Assembly: GCA_900540455.1 (NCBI GenBank)
Contig: UQGD01000023.1
Span: forward strand, 1-36,240
Direction of reading: 5' to 3'
Length of the DNA: 36,240 nucleotides
DNA from: an uncultured Faecalibacterium sp.
GTDB taxonomy: Bacteria > Bacillota > Clostridia > Oscillospirales > Ruminococcaceae
Shown here piece by piece: positions 8,868-16,075 of this stretch. Both the position numbers and the translations under genes were made by a program. Below the pieces are notes generated by a model that did no database searches, had not been told where the DNA came from, and saw nothing but the letters and a program-made list of their open reading frames with translations. Each line of letters starts with the position of its first letter. Position 1 is the stretch's first letter.

Positions 8868-8890
8868 CTATTAAATAAGGAAATGATGCT

Positions 8891-11308
8891 ATGAAACACG
8901 CAGACTTGATCAACACCCTTACCCTGGAGCAAAAATGTGCGCTGCTTGCGGGTAAGACGACCTTTGGCACCCGGGCTATGCCTGGCAAGGGCATCCCCTC
9001 CATCACCCTGTCCGATGGCCCCAACGGTGTGCGCAAACAGGCCGGTGCAGCAGACCATTTGGGCCTGAATCCATCGGTGCCGGCCACCTGTTTCCCCACG
9101 GCTGTGACCATGGCAGGCAGCTGGGACCCGGCCTTAGGGGAGCAGGTGGGCGCCGCCATGGGCGAAGAGGCCGCTGCGCAGGAAGTGGCGGTGCTGCTGG
9201 GCCCCGGACTGAACATCAAGCGCAGCCCATTGTGCGGGCGCAACTTTGAGTATTTTTCCGAGGACCCTTATCTGGCAGGCAAGATGGCTGCGGGCTATGT
9301 ACGGGGCATCCAGCACAGCGGGATCGCTGCCTGCCCCAAGCACTTTGCTGTCAACAGCCAGGAGCTGCGGCGTATGGCCTCGGACTCGGTGGTGGACGAG
9401 CGCACCCTGCGGGAGATCTATCTCACCGGTTTTGAGATCGTTGTACGGGAGGCAAAGCCTCGGTCTATCATGTCCGCTTACAACTGCATCAATGGCACCT
9501 ATGCCAACGAGAATCGTCACCTGCTGATGGACATCCTGCGGGATGAGTGGGGGTTTGAGGGTGCCGTGGTCACCGACTGGGGTGGATCAAACGACCATGC
9601 GCTGGGCGTTAAGAACGGTTCTACCTTGGAGATGCCCGCCCCCGGCGGCGATGCTGTGCGGGAGCTGTTGACTGCTGTTGCCAGCGGACGCATTGCGGAA
9701 TCCGATGTGGATGCCCGGGTGGATGAACTGTTGGAGTTGGTGCTGTGCGGCCATAAAGCTGTACAGGAACACAGCCGCACTTTTGATGCACAGGCACATC
9801 ATGCATTGGCCCGGCAGGCGGCGGCCGAAAGTGCCGTTCTGCTGAAAAACCAGGATCATCTGCTGCCTTTGCCGAAAGGCGCAAAGGTGGCGCTGATCGG
9901 AGATTTTGCCGATGTGCCCCGCTACCAGGGCGCAGGTTCCAGCGCAGTAAACGCTCTCCAGGTGGATACCGCCCGAGAGATGATGGCCCATTCCGGGCTG
10001 CAGTGCATCGGCTATGCGCAAGGGTTTGACCGCCATGGCCGCCCGGATGCAGCGCTGCAGGCAGAGGCTGTGCTGCTGGCCAAAAACGCCGATGCGGTGC
10101 TTTTGTACCTGGGCCTGGACGAGATCAAGGAAAGCGAGGGCCTGGATCGTCCGGACATGAAGCTGGCAGAGAATCAGATCGCACTGCTGCACGCAGTGTC
10201 GCAGGCAAACCCGAATGTTGTGGTGGTGCTCAGCGCCGGTGCTTCGGTGGAAACGCCCTGGCTGGGGGACTGCAAGGCACTGCTGTACGGCGCCCTCAGC
10301 GGACAGGCGGGGGCAGGCGCGCTGCTGGACCTGATCACCGGGCGTCAGAATCCTTCCGGCAAGCTGGCCGAGACCTGGGCTGTGTCCTATCAGGATACCC
10401 CCGCCCGGGATCACTTTGGCGGGGACGGCCGGGCTGTGCAATACCGGGAGGGGCTGTATGTGGGGTACCGCTACTACCAGACGGCCGGTGTGCCTGTGGC
10501 GTTCCCCTTTGGGCATGGGTTGAGCTACACCACCTTTGCGTATTCCGATCTGATAGCCTCACCCGAGGGGGTAAAGCTGACCGTGACCAATACCGGTAAT
10601 GCGGACGGCGCCGAGGTCGTGCAGCTGTATGTGGCAAAACCCAACGCACAGGTGTTCCGTCCCCAGCAGGAGCTGAAGGGTTTCGCAAAGGTCTTTTTGA
10701 AAGCGGGGGAAAGCCGCACGGTTGAGATCCCGCTGGACGACAAGGCTTTCCGTTACTGGAACGTCAAGACCCAACACTGGGAAGTGGAAGGCGGTACCTA
10801 TGAGCTGCGGGCAGGGGCATCCAGCCAGGATATCCGGCTGACGGCACAGATTCAGGTACAGGGGACGGATGCACCTTTGCCCTACCGGGAAGTTCATCTG
10901 CCGCATTACCAGTCCGGCTGTGTCCACATGGTTACCGATGAGGAGTTTGCTGCTCTGCTTGACCGTCCTTTGCCGGAAGATAAGGTGGCCATTGACCGGA
11001 ACATGACCCTTGGCGAGCTTGGTCACAGCCGCAGCCCTCTGGGCTGGCTGGTGGCAGCGGTACTGCGTGCTCTGCTGCGAGCCAGCATCAAAAAAGGCAA
11101 GCCGGATCTGAACATCCTGTTCCAGTACAATATGCCCCTGCGGGCTATGGCGAAAATGACCGGCGGAGCAGTCAGCATGGGCATGGTGGATGGCATTGTG
11201 ATGGAGCTGAAAGGCTTCTGGGTCCTGGGCATCCTGCGGGTACTCTACGAAGCCGTTAAGAACATCGTGCTGAACAAACAGCTGGAACATCGCCTGCAAA
11301 AAAGCTGA
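8891..11308 (+). CDS. GH3 family beta-glucosidase, canonical order with C-terminal extension
   Basis: An 805-residue GH3 enzyme without a signal peptide, so probably cytoplasmic. The N-terminal TIM barrel carries SDGPNGVR, RNFEYFSEDP, KHFAVNSQE and nucleophile Asp229 in GAVVTDWGG. The alpha/beta sandwich follows (ESAVLLKNQDHLLPL at about 311-325; PFGHGLSYTTF), then an FnIII-like domain (VTNTGNADGAEVVQLYVAKP). The last about 130 residues are a helical, partly hydrophobic extension beyond the FnIII domain, seen in some clostridial GH3 enzymes; its role is unknown. The likely substrate is beta-glucosides or related oligosaccharides; specificity cannot be read from sequence. AAGGAAA precedes the ATG. 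Codon use is less biased than in the upstream GH3 gene. The GtrA-like gene starts 11 bases downstream, suggesting one operon. Confidence 0.92.
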   Translation: MKHADLINTLTLEQKCALLAGKTTFGTRAMPGKGIPSITLSDGPNGVRKQAGAADHLGLNPSVPATCFPTAVTMAGSWDPALGEQVGAAMGEEAAAQEVAVLLGPGLNIKRSPLCGRNFEYFSEDPYLAGKMAAGYVRGIQHSGIAACPKHFAVNSQELRRMASDSVVDERTLREIYLTGFEIVVREAKPRSIMSAYNCINGTYANENRHLLMDILRDEWGFEGAVVTDWGGSNDHALGVKNGSTLEMPAPGGDAVRELLTAVASGRIAESDVDARVDELLELVLCGHKAVQEHSRTFDAQAHHALARQAAAESAVLLKNQDHLLPLPKGAKVALIGDFADVPRYQGAGSSAVNALQVDTAREMMAHSGLQCIGYAQGFDRHGRPDAALQAEAVLLAKNADAVLLYLGLDEIKESEGLDRPDMKLAENQIALLHAVSQANPNVVVVLSAGASVETPWLGDCKALLYGALSGQAGAGALLDLITGRQNPSGKLAETWAVSYQDTPARDHFGGDGRAVQYREGLYVGYRYYQTAGVPVAFPFGHGLSYTTFAYSDLIASPEGVKLTVTNTGNADGAEVVQLYVAKPNAQVFRPQQELKGFAKVFLKAGESRTVEIPLDDKAFRYWNVKTQHWEVEGGTYELRAGASSQDIRLTAQIQVQGTDAPLPYREVHLPHYQSGCVHMVTDEEFAALLDRPLPEDKVAIDRNMTLGELGHSRSPLGWLVAAVLRALLRASIKKGKPDLNILFQYNMPLRAMAKMTGGAVSMGMVDGIVMELKGFWVLGILRVLYEAVKNIVLNKQLEHRLQKS

Positions 11309-11318
11309 GGGATCTTTT

Positions 11319-11867
11319 ATGAATATCTGGAATACCTTTGCGGCCAAGCACCCGGCCGCTGCGAAATGGGTGCGGGAGGGCGGTCTGTTTGTGATCGTCT
11401 CGAACCTTATCACTGTGTTCAAATACCTGCTTCTGCAATTTCTGCCCAAAGTCTTTGCGGGTCTGCCGATGGTGGACTTTGGATGGCCGGGCATTGACAT
11501 CACCTTGTTTGGCGAGACCTTCAAATGGAACATCCTGGGCTATGACGCAGCCCATGGCGGGCTGCCCTACTTCTGTGCCTACATGGTGGCGATGGTGCTG
11601 GGCGAGGTGATCAACTTCCCCATCCAGCGCAGCTTTGTATTCCGCAGCAAGGGCAACCTGGCAAAGCAGATCGGCTGGTATGTGCTGGCGTTCTGCATCA
11701 TCACCTGCATCGTCAACTCCATCAACTGTATCTGGGTGGCGGTGGCCGGGATGTTTGTCCCGGACTTCATCTACAACATCGGCACCACGGTGCTCAACGG
11801 CGGCATCTCGATGGTGATCTTCTTCTTTGTCAACAAGATCATCTTCCCTGAAGGGGCCGCAAAATAA
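11319..11867 (+). CDS. GtrA-like polytopic membrane protein
   Basis: A 182-residue protein with about four hydrophobic segments (around 22-45, 85-105, 115-140, 145-172) and the short loop NFPIQRSFVFRSK between segments two and three, which resembles the NFxxxRxxVF motif of GtrA-family proteins. GtrA-like proteins are thought to help move lipid-linked sugars across the membrane for envelope glycosylation. It begins 11 bases after the second GH3 gene and is probably co-transcribed; whether the two act together is unclear. A repeated-type terminator follows at 11909. Confidence 0.7.
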   Translation: MNIWNTFAAKHPAAAKWVREGGLFVIVSNLITVFKYLLLQFLPKVFAGLPMVDFGWPGIDITLFGETFKWNILGYDAAHGGLPYFCAYMVAMVLGEVINFPIQRSFVFRSKGNLAKQIGWYVLAFCIITCIVNSINCIWVAVAGMFVPDFIYNIGTTVLNGGISMVIFFFVNKIIFPEGAAK

Positions 11868-11908
11868 TTTCTGCCATTCTCATTTTTATTTTTCTTCTTC
11901 ATACAGAT

Positions 11909-11960
11909 AGCCCTGGCGCAGTGTCCTTGCTAAGACACCCGCGCCAGGGCTGTTTGTTTT
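11909..11960 (+). terminator. Terminator hairpin, copy 2 of a repeated element
   Basis: AGCCCTGGCGC...GCGCCAGGGCT with inner GTGT/ACAC and loop CCTTGCTAAG, then TGTTTGTTTT. Closely matches 3526-3575 in the same orientation. Confidence 0.8.
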
Positions 11961-11965
11961 ATCGT

Positions 11966-12142
11966 GGGATACACAACGAAAACCAGGTACACGATCGCGG
12001 TCTCCCGGTAGACTTTCCCTGCCGTTGACCACCGCGGGCTAACCAACAGCCCACTGGGCTGTTGGCTGCTCTGCTGCCTGACGGCTGCAGAGCAGCCCTG
12101 TTCAAGTCCTCTTATCCGCACACAACGAAAAACCAGGTACAC
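11966..12142 (-). repeat. Dispersed repeat with tRNA-Leu 3'-end fragment (copy B)
   Basis: On the minus strand this matches about 64-243, with about nine mismatches and one indel. It abuts the terminator of the intact tRNA-Leu gene; its tRNA fragment (about 12100-12121) is an inverted copy of that gene's last 22 bases. Copies A and B are inverted relative to each other and enclose about 11.7 kb. Hairpins such as CCAACAGCCC-AGT-GGGCTGTTGG persist, although some bases differ. Confidence 0.85.
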
Positions 12143-12160
12143 ATTGTGTGCCTGGTTTTT
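12128..12160 (-). terminator. tRNA-Leu terminator
   Basis: AAAAACCAGG (12128-12137) and CCTGGTTTTT (12151-12160) form a perfect 10-bp stem, extended by CACA/TGTG pairs, which can work in both directions. It begins one base after the encoded CCA of the tRNA. Confidence 0.85.
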
Positions 12161-12161
12161 C

Positions 12162-12248
12162 TGGTGCGGATAAGAGGACTTGAACCTCCACCGAGTTGCC
12201 CCGATTAGAACCTGAATCTAACGCGTCTGCCAATTCCGCCATATCCGC
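12162..12248 (-). tRNA. tRNA-Leu (anticodon CAG)
   Basis: An 87-base class II tRNA with encoded CCA (12162-12164). The acceptor stem is GCGGATA/TATCCGC with discriminator A. The D-arm GGCAGACGCG, the anticodon stem-loop TTAGA-TTCAGGT-TCTAA (anticodon CAG, reads CTG), a variable arm and the T-arm GGTTCAAGTCC are all visible. CTG is the dominant Leu codon in this window. Confidence 0.95.
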
Positions 12249-12293
12249 ATATTTTGTTTTTGTGTCGTGGGCTTGTCGCCCGGAACGTTTGTT

Positions 12294-12321
12294 ATTATAC
12301 CACAGCTGCGGGGAATGTCAA
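12294..12321 (-). promoter_or_regulatory. Promoter of tRNA-Leu
   Basis: On the minus strand TTGACA (12321-12316), a 16-base spacer and TATAAT (12299-12294): a full consensus match, as expected for a stable RNA gene. Confidence 0.85.
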
Positions 12322-12389
12322 GCGTTTTTTGAACTTTTTCTGACAGAAATTTTTCATGGCCGGAAAGAGCAGAAAAAATGCCGCAGATA

Positions 12390-12398
12390 TGGTACAAT
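12390..12398 (+). promoter_or_regulatory. Extended -10 promoter of the ArsC-like gene
   Basis: TGGTACAAT at 12390-12398, about 50 bases before the start codon. No convincing -35 box. Confidence 0.45.
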
Positions 12399-12447
12399 AG
12401 CGCTGGACAAAACAAGGGGCACTGCATCCCCATAGGGAGGATACCAC

Positions 12448-12789
12448 ATGAACATCCAGATCTTTGGCACCAAAAAATGCTTTGACACCAAAAAGGCACA
12501 GCGATATTTCAAAGAGCGGGGGATCCGCTTTCAGATGATCGACCTGAAAGAAAAAGAGATGAGCCGGGGCGAGTTTGACAACGTCTGCCGTGCATTGGGG
12601 GGCTGGCAGCAGCTGGTAGACCCCAATGCCAAGGACAAGCAGACCCTTGCGCTGTTGGAGGCTTTGGTGGACTGGCAGCAGGAGGACAAGCTGTTTGAGA
12701 ACCAGCAGCTGTTCCGCACACCGGTGGTGCGCAATGGCCGGCAGGCTACGGTAGGCTATCAGCCCCAGGTGTGGCAAAGCTGGGAATAA
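12448..12789 (+). CDS. ArsC/Spx-family thioredoxin-fold protein
   Basis: A 113-residue protein of the ArsC/Spx/YffB family. It has the N-terminal thioredoxin-like strand MNIQIFGTKKC with Cys11 in KKCFDTKK, a single active-site cysteine rather than CXXC, and the FRTPVVRNG segment bearing the conserved cis-proline. Relatives include arsenate reductase (glutaredoxin type) and the regulator Spx; the arsenate-binding triple-arginine set cannot be confirmed, so 'ArsC-like reductase of unknown substrate' is safest. GGGAGG precedes the start. No ars genes are nearby, which argues against a dedicated arsenic role. Confidence 0.85.
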   Translation: MNIQIFGTKKCFDTKKAQRYFKERGIRFQMIDLKEKEMSRGEFDNVCRALGGWQQLVDPNAKDKQTLALLEALVDWQQEDKLFENQQLFRTPVVRNGRQATVGYQPQVWQSWE

Positions 12790-12823
12790 CGGCGTTTTTC
12801 ACAAAAAAACCACCGCCCGGCTT

Positions 12824-12852
12824 TTGCGCTGCGCTGTGGAATATGATATACT
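12824..12852 (+). promoter_or_regulatory. Promoter of the Ser/Ala-rich membrane protein gene
   Basis: TTGCGC (12824-12829), a 17-base spacer and TATACT (12847-12852). The same box pair with the same spacing occurs before the SEDS gene at 31308-31336. Confidence 0.65.
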
Positions 12853-12995
12853 GATAAGGTAAGCGCAAAGCGGCGCCTTTTTGCTGCGCCGTCAGCCTGC
12901 GCATGGGGCGCATCTGGCCTGGCCAGATGCAGTACCCGGAAATTATCGCGCCTGCCAGCGGGCAGGGCGCAGATCACCCTTGGGAGAATACGATT

Positions 12996-13916
12996 ATGAA
13001 AACCTATATGACCCCAGAAGAACATGACCGGCTGCATCGCCGCCGATGGCGTCAGCTGCTGGGCTTTGCTGTTGCGGTATTGGCACTGGTGGGCGCTTTC
13101 ACTGTGCTGCGGACTGGTGTGCAAGGCGTGGCCCAACTGTTCGACGATACCGAACAGCGTCAGGAATACGAAGATAAACTGGAGGGGCTGGTCTTGTTTG
13201 ACCCGCTGCCTTTTGAAGGCATAGAGAATATCAATGACCTTACCCTGCGGGAGGCCGCAGTCTGGGGCACGGTTTATGCCATCCAGGAGACCCAGGGCGG
13301 CTTTGAAAACTACGCGACCGACCCGGAGACCGAGCAGCTGCTTCTGCCGTCGGTAGATGTGGACGCCTATCTGGCAAAGCTGGTGGGACCCAGCTTCAAA
13401 TTGACCCACCGGAGCTTTGAGATGGAGGACATGGAGATCGTTTTTGACGATGCCACCCAGTGCTATAAGATCCCGGTCACTGGCAGCGTGGGCTATTATC
13501 GGGCCACCGTTACCGACCTGTTCAAAAAGAGCGGCAAGCTCCATGTGACCGTTGGTTACATTCCGCTGCAAAGCCAGGATGACAGCATCCTCAGCACCAG
13601 CATTGACACGCCTACCCGGTACATGGACTATCTGTTTGAGCGGCAGAGCGGCAGCTGGTATCTGACCGGCCTGACCGAAAGCGAGACCAAGCCTGCCTCC
13701 AGCGCAGCGGCATCCTCCTCCAGCAGCGTTTCCTCCTCGATGGCGGATACAGATGTGCAGGATGCGATCATGGCCAGCGTGGAATCCGGCTCTCCGGTCG
13801 CCAGCGAGCCTGCGGCCAGTTCGCAGGCAGAAGGGGAAGCTGAGGCAGATGCAGCAGCAAAAAGCGCCCCTGCGGACAGCGCAGCTTCCAGCGAAGCAGA
13901 CAGCTCGGCGGGCTGA
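12996..13916 (+). CDS. Single-pass membrane protein with Ser/Ala-rich tail, function unknown
   Basis: A 306-residue protein I do not recognise. A basic cytoplasmic N-terminus (LHRRRWRQ) precedes one membrane segment (about 21-38), giving an extracellular domain of about 200 residues with alternating acidic and aromatic segments (FEGIENINDLTLREAAVWG; VTGSVGYYRATVTDLF). The last about 75 residues are low-complexity Ser, Ala, Glu and Asp, as in wall-spanning or linker tails; no LPXTG sorting motif is present. The start at 12996 was chosen for GGGAGA eight bases upstream; an in-frame ATG at 12903 would add 31 unlikely residues. It stands alone between its own promoter and a strong terminator. Confidence 0.75.
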   Translation: MKTYMTPEEHDRLHRRRWRQLLGFAVAVLALVGAFTVLRTGVQGVAQLFDDTEQRQEYEDKLEGLVLFDPLPFEGIENINDLTLREAAVWGTVYAIQETQGGFENYATDPETEQLLLPSVDVDAYLAKLVGPSFKLTHRSFEMEDMEIVFDDATQCYKIPVTGSVGYYRATVTDLFKKSGKLHVTVGYIPLQSQDDSILSTSIDTPTRYMDYLFERQSGSWYLTGLTESETKPASSAAASSSSSVSSSMADTDVQDAIMASVESGSPVASEPAASSQAEGEAEADAAAKSAPADSAASSEADSSAG

Positions 13917-13938
13917 GCCGACTGCCCTATAAAAGAAA

Positions 13939-13974
13939 AGCAGACACTTGCAGGACGCAGGTGTCTGCTTTTTT
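13939..13974. terminator. Bidirectional terminator
   Basis: AGCAGACACTTGC (13939-13951) pairs with GCAGGTGTCTGCT (13957-13969), flanked by A-rich and T-rich tracts. It separates the convergent genes ending at 13916 and 13977. Confidence 0.9.
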
Positions 13975-13976
13975 GT

Positions 13977-14177
13977 TCAAAGGTCGATCAGGATCTTGCG
14001 GCAGGCAGGGCAATAAAATGCCTGCTTGTAGTAGCCGTCCCAGTTATCCGGTTCAGTCAGTTTCAGCCCGTTTTGGGCAGGCAGGAGTTTGACCTTGGGG
14101 GATGTGTCCCAAAAGATCTCTCTGGGAGATTTAATGTAGCCGCTGGACATCTCGGCGCTGCAGTAAGGACAATTCAT
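13977..14177 (-). CDS. Small zinc-ribbon protein (DUF6487-like)
   Basis: A 66-residue protein with two CXXC knuckles, C3-PY-C6 at the start and C56-PA-C59 near the end, enough for one structural zinc site. Between them lie segments (SGYIKSPREIFW; WDGYYKQAFYCPAC) that resemble the DUF6487/PF20097 family. The function is unknown. A perfect AGGAGG-type site precedes the ATG. It follows the glycosyltransferase gene by 15 bases, so the two form an operon that ends at the hairpin at 13939. Confidence 0.8.
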   Translation of the reverse strand: MNCPYCSAEMSSGYIKSPREIFWDTSPKVKLLPAQNGLKLTEPDNWDGYYKQAFYCPACRKILIDL

Positions 14178-14192
14178 ACTGGGACCTCCTTT

Positions 14193-15191
14193 TTATTTTA
14201 AGTGGAAAGGAACAACCACAAGGCGATACCACAGATAGGGCACCATGTTCCAGATCATCCAAAGTTCCATCAGCAGGTAATTGGGCAGGTCTTTCCAGCG
14301 GAAAGGACGTTTGCCCAGCTTGCCCTCCCGCAGCAGAGCAATGGCTTCCCTCATGCCCTGATCCCAGGCGTCGCCAAACCCTTGTTTGTGGAACTTGTAG
14401 TACTTGAGCAGGTAGCCCAAGGCCAGAGGTACTGCGTTGGCAGCCAGCATCAGCAGAGGCTGATTTTTCAGGGGCAGCAGCAGGCTGTTGCGGCCGCTTT
14501 GCAGGCTTTTGAAGGCGTTGTACCGCACTGCGCCGGTGCTGGCGCCGCAGATATGGTAGCAGCGGGCCTCCGGGCAGAGCACGTTTTTATATCCGGCGTT
14601 GTTGGCCCGCCAGCTGAGATCTACATCCTCAAAATAGGCAAAGAAATTCTCGTCAAAACCGCCGATCTCATCCAGGATGCTTTTGCGGTAAAGAGCAGCT
14701 CCGCCGCAGGCAGAAAAGATCCGCCGCTGTTTTTGGTACCGGCTGGCCAGCCGTCCGTCCCCCTCTTTACAGGCAAAGCCCATCCAGGTAACGTAATCCC
14801 CCGCATCGTCTGCCAGGTCCCGCTCAAAATGGCGCAGCATCAAGCTTTGTACAGCAAAGATCCGTGGGTCGGAACGGGCGGTGCGCAGCAGTGCAGCCAG
14901 CCAATCCGGTTCAGCAAAGGCGTCGTTGTTGAACAGCACCACGAACTCGCTGTCCGCTAAGGCGATGCCTTGGTTTACCGCATGGGAAAAACCCGTGTTG
15001 CAGCCATTTTCGATCAGGGTGAAGTTGGGGCGGCCGCAGTAGCTGCGGGCTTGCGCCAGGCTCTCGTCGGTAGAACCGTTGTCCACGACGATGAGGCGGA
15101 AATCCTGTTCGGTCTGGGCGTAGATGGACTCGATGGAGTCCCGCAGCCAGCCTTGGCCGTTGATGTTGGGGATGACGATGGTGGCTTTCAT
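14193..15191 (-). CDS. Glycosyltransferase family 2 (rhamnosyltransferase-like)
   Basis: A 332-residue GT-A fold enzyme. The nucleotide-sugar binding N-terminus has IVIPNINGQGWL, VVDNGSTDESL and a DXD-like ALADSEFVVLFNNDA segment. GGFDENFFAYFEDVDLSWR is characteristic of the WbbL-like group that adds rhamnose or related sugars to cell-surface polysaccharide. The C-terminus holds hydrophobic helices (LLMLAANAVPLALGYLLKYY and a last segment near 310-325), suggesting membrane association. The start at 15191 was chosen for AGGAG about ten bases upstream; an in-frame start at 15281 would lie in the preceding terminator. No other polysaccharide genes are adjacent. Confidence 0.88.
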   Translation of the reverse strand: MKATIVIPNINGQGWLRDSIESIYAQTEQDFRLIVVDNGSTDESLAQARSYCGRPNFTLIENGCNTGFSHAVNQGIALADSEFVVLFNNDAFAEPDWLAALLRTARSDPRIFAVQSLMLRHFERDLADDAGDYVTWMGFACKEGDGRLASRYQKQRRIFSACGGAALYRKSILDEIGGFDENFFAYFEDVDLSWRANNAGYKNVLCPEARCYHICGASTGAVRYNAFKSLQSGRNSLLLPLKNQPLLMLAANAVPLALGYLLKYYKFHKQGFGDAWDQGMREAIALLREGKLGKRPFRWKDLPNYLLMELWMIWNMVPYLWYRLVVVPFHLK

Positions 15192-15229
15192 ATCCTGTTT
15201 ACTCCTGGTTTTTTCTGTCTGTACTCGAA

Positions 15230-15238
15230 AGTATAGCA
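15230..15238 (-). promoter_or_regulatory. Extended -10 of the glycosyltransferase operon
   Basis: TGCTATACT on the minus strand. Its -35 region falls on the T tract of the preceding terminator and is weak. Confidence 0.5.
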
Positions 15239-15249
15239 TATTTTCGCAC

Positions 15250-15299
15250 AAAAAAACAGACCGTGCTTTCGCGCGCTCCACGAAAGTACGGTCTGTTTT
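15250..15299 (-). terminator. Terminator of the DUF4358 lipoprotein gene
   Basis: A 17-base arm (15281-15297) pairs with 15255-15271 with one G-T pair; on the minus strand it is followed by seven T. It sits directly upstream of the next leftward promoter. Confidence 0.9.
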
Positions 15300-15309
15300 G
15301 TGGGAAAGA

Positions 15310-15873
15310 TCAGGCAGCCAGAGCCTTTTCGATGTTGGCCAGCACCTGGTCGCTGTTTTCGCAGCACACCAGAACGACCTCGCCGGTGGACAGGGTCTTG
15401 ACCTGAGCAGCCTTGGCGATCTCGTACTGATCCATCAGGTAGTTCTCCATGGTCTGACGCTGGCCGTCCACAAAGGCCTGCAGGGCGTCCACCACATCCT
15501 GGGTCTTGCCCTCAGCGGGCTTGACGATGGCGATGCCGTAGCTGCGCACCATCATAGCCGAAACAGAAGCGGCAAAGTCCTGATACATCTCCGGCTCCAG
15601 GCCCAGCAGAGGCATCAGCATATCCCGTGCAGAGCTTTCGGCCTGCTCCGGCTCCATATCCTCTGCGCCGCCGTACTGTACGGTGTACTTGCCGTCCTTC
15701 TCGGTAAAGATCATATTGTACTGGTTATCCTCTTCGCTGCGGGCGTCGTGGATGATCTGCACATAGTCCTTAGGCTCCGTATTCTGGTTGCTGTTTGCAG
15801 AAGAGCCGCCGCCGCAGCCCACCAGGCCCAGCAGGGCCGCACCAGCCAGCAGAGTTGCAATAATACGCTTCAT
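15310..15873 (-). CDS. DUF4358-type lipoprotein
   Basis: A 187-residue protein with a lipoprotein signal peptide: MKRIIATLLAGAALLGLVGC, with Cys20 as the lipidated residue, then a Gly/Ser/Asn linker. The mature part resembles DUF4358, a family of clostridial lipoproteins of unknown function, including the EPEMYQDFAASVSAMMVRSYGIAIVKP stretch (about 93-119) and the C-terminal YEIAKAAQVKTL segment. It should be anchored on the outer face of the membrane. It is monocistronic, with its own promoter at 15901 and a terminator at 15250. Confidence 0.82.
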   Translation of the reverse strand: MKRIIATLLAGAALLGLVGCGGGSSANSNQNTEPKDYVQIIHDARSEEDNQYNMIFTEKDGKYTVQYGGAEDMEPEQAESSARDMLMPLLGLEPEMYQDFAASVSAMMVRSYGIAIVKPAEGKTQDVVDALQAFVDGQRQTMENYLMDQYEIAKAAQVKTLSTGEVVLVCCENSDQVLANIEKALAA

Positions 15874-15900
15874 ATGAAAGTTCCTTTCTGTTGTTCCATG

Positions 15901-15928
15901 ATTATAATGTGTGCCCCAAGAGGGGCAC
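15901..15928 (-). promoter_or_regulatory. Promoter with inverted repeat at the -35 region
   Basis: TATAAT on the minus strand (15906-15901) lies beside a perfect 7-bp inverted repeat GTGCCCC-AAGA-GGGGCAC (15911-15928) covering the spacer and -35 position. This is the layout of an operator. The rest of 15929-16075 holds nothing I recognise. Confidence 0.5.
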
Positions 15929-16075
15929 TGTTATTCAAAGCATGCGTCGTGTGCGCCGCTCTTATTCTGAAAACGAACCACCCGGCTGGATTATTGCATC
16001 CCGGATTCAAAAATGAAAAAAGAAGCTGAGGTAAACCGAATAAAGGGCGGTATGACTCGGGAGCACCCTGGTTTG

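Noticed and set aside
5930..9058. A 1042-codon minus-strand open frame across the membrane GH3 gene
   Set aside because: It is antisense to a clear GH3 gene, has no ribosome site and reads as Val/Gly/His-rich filler caused by biased codons on the other strand.
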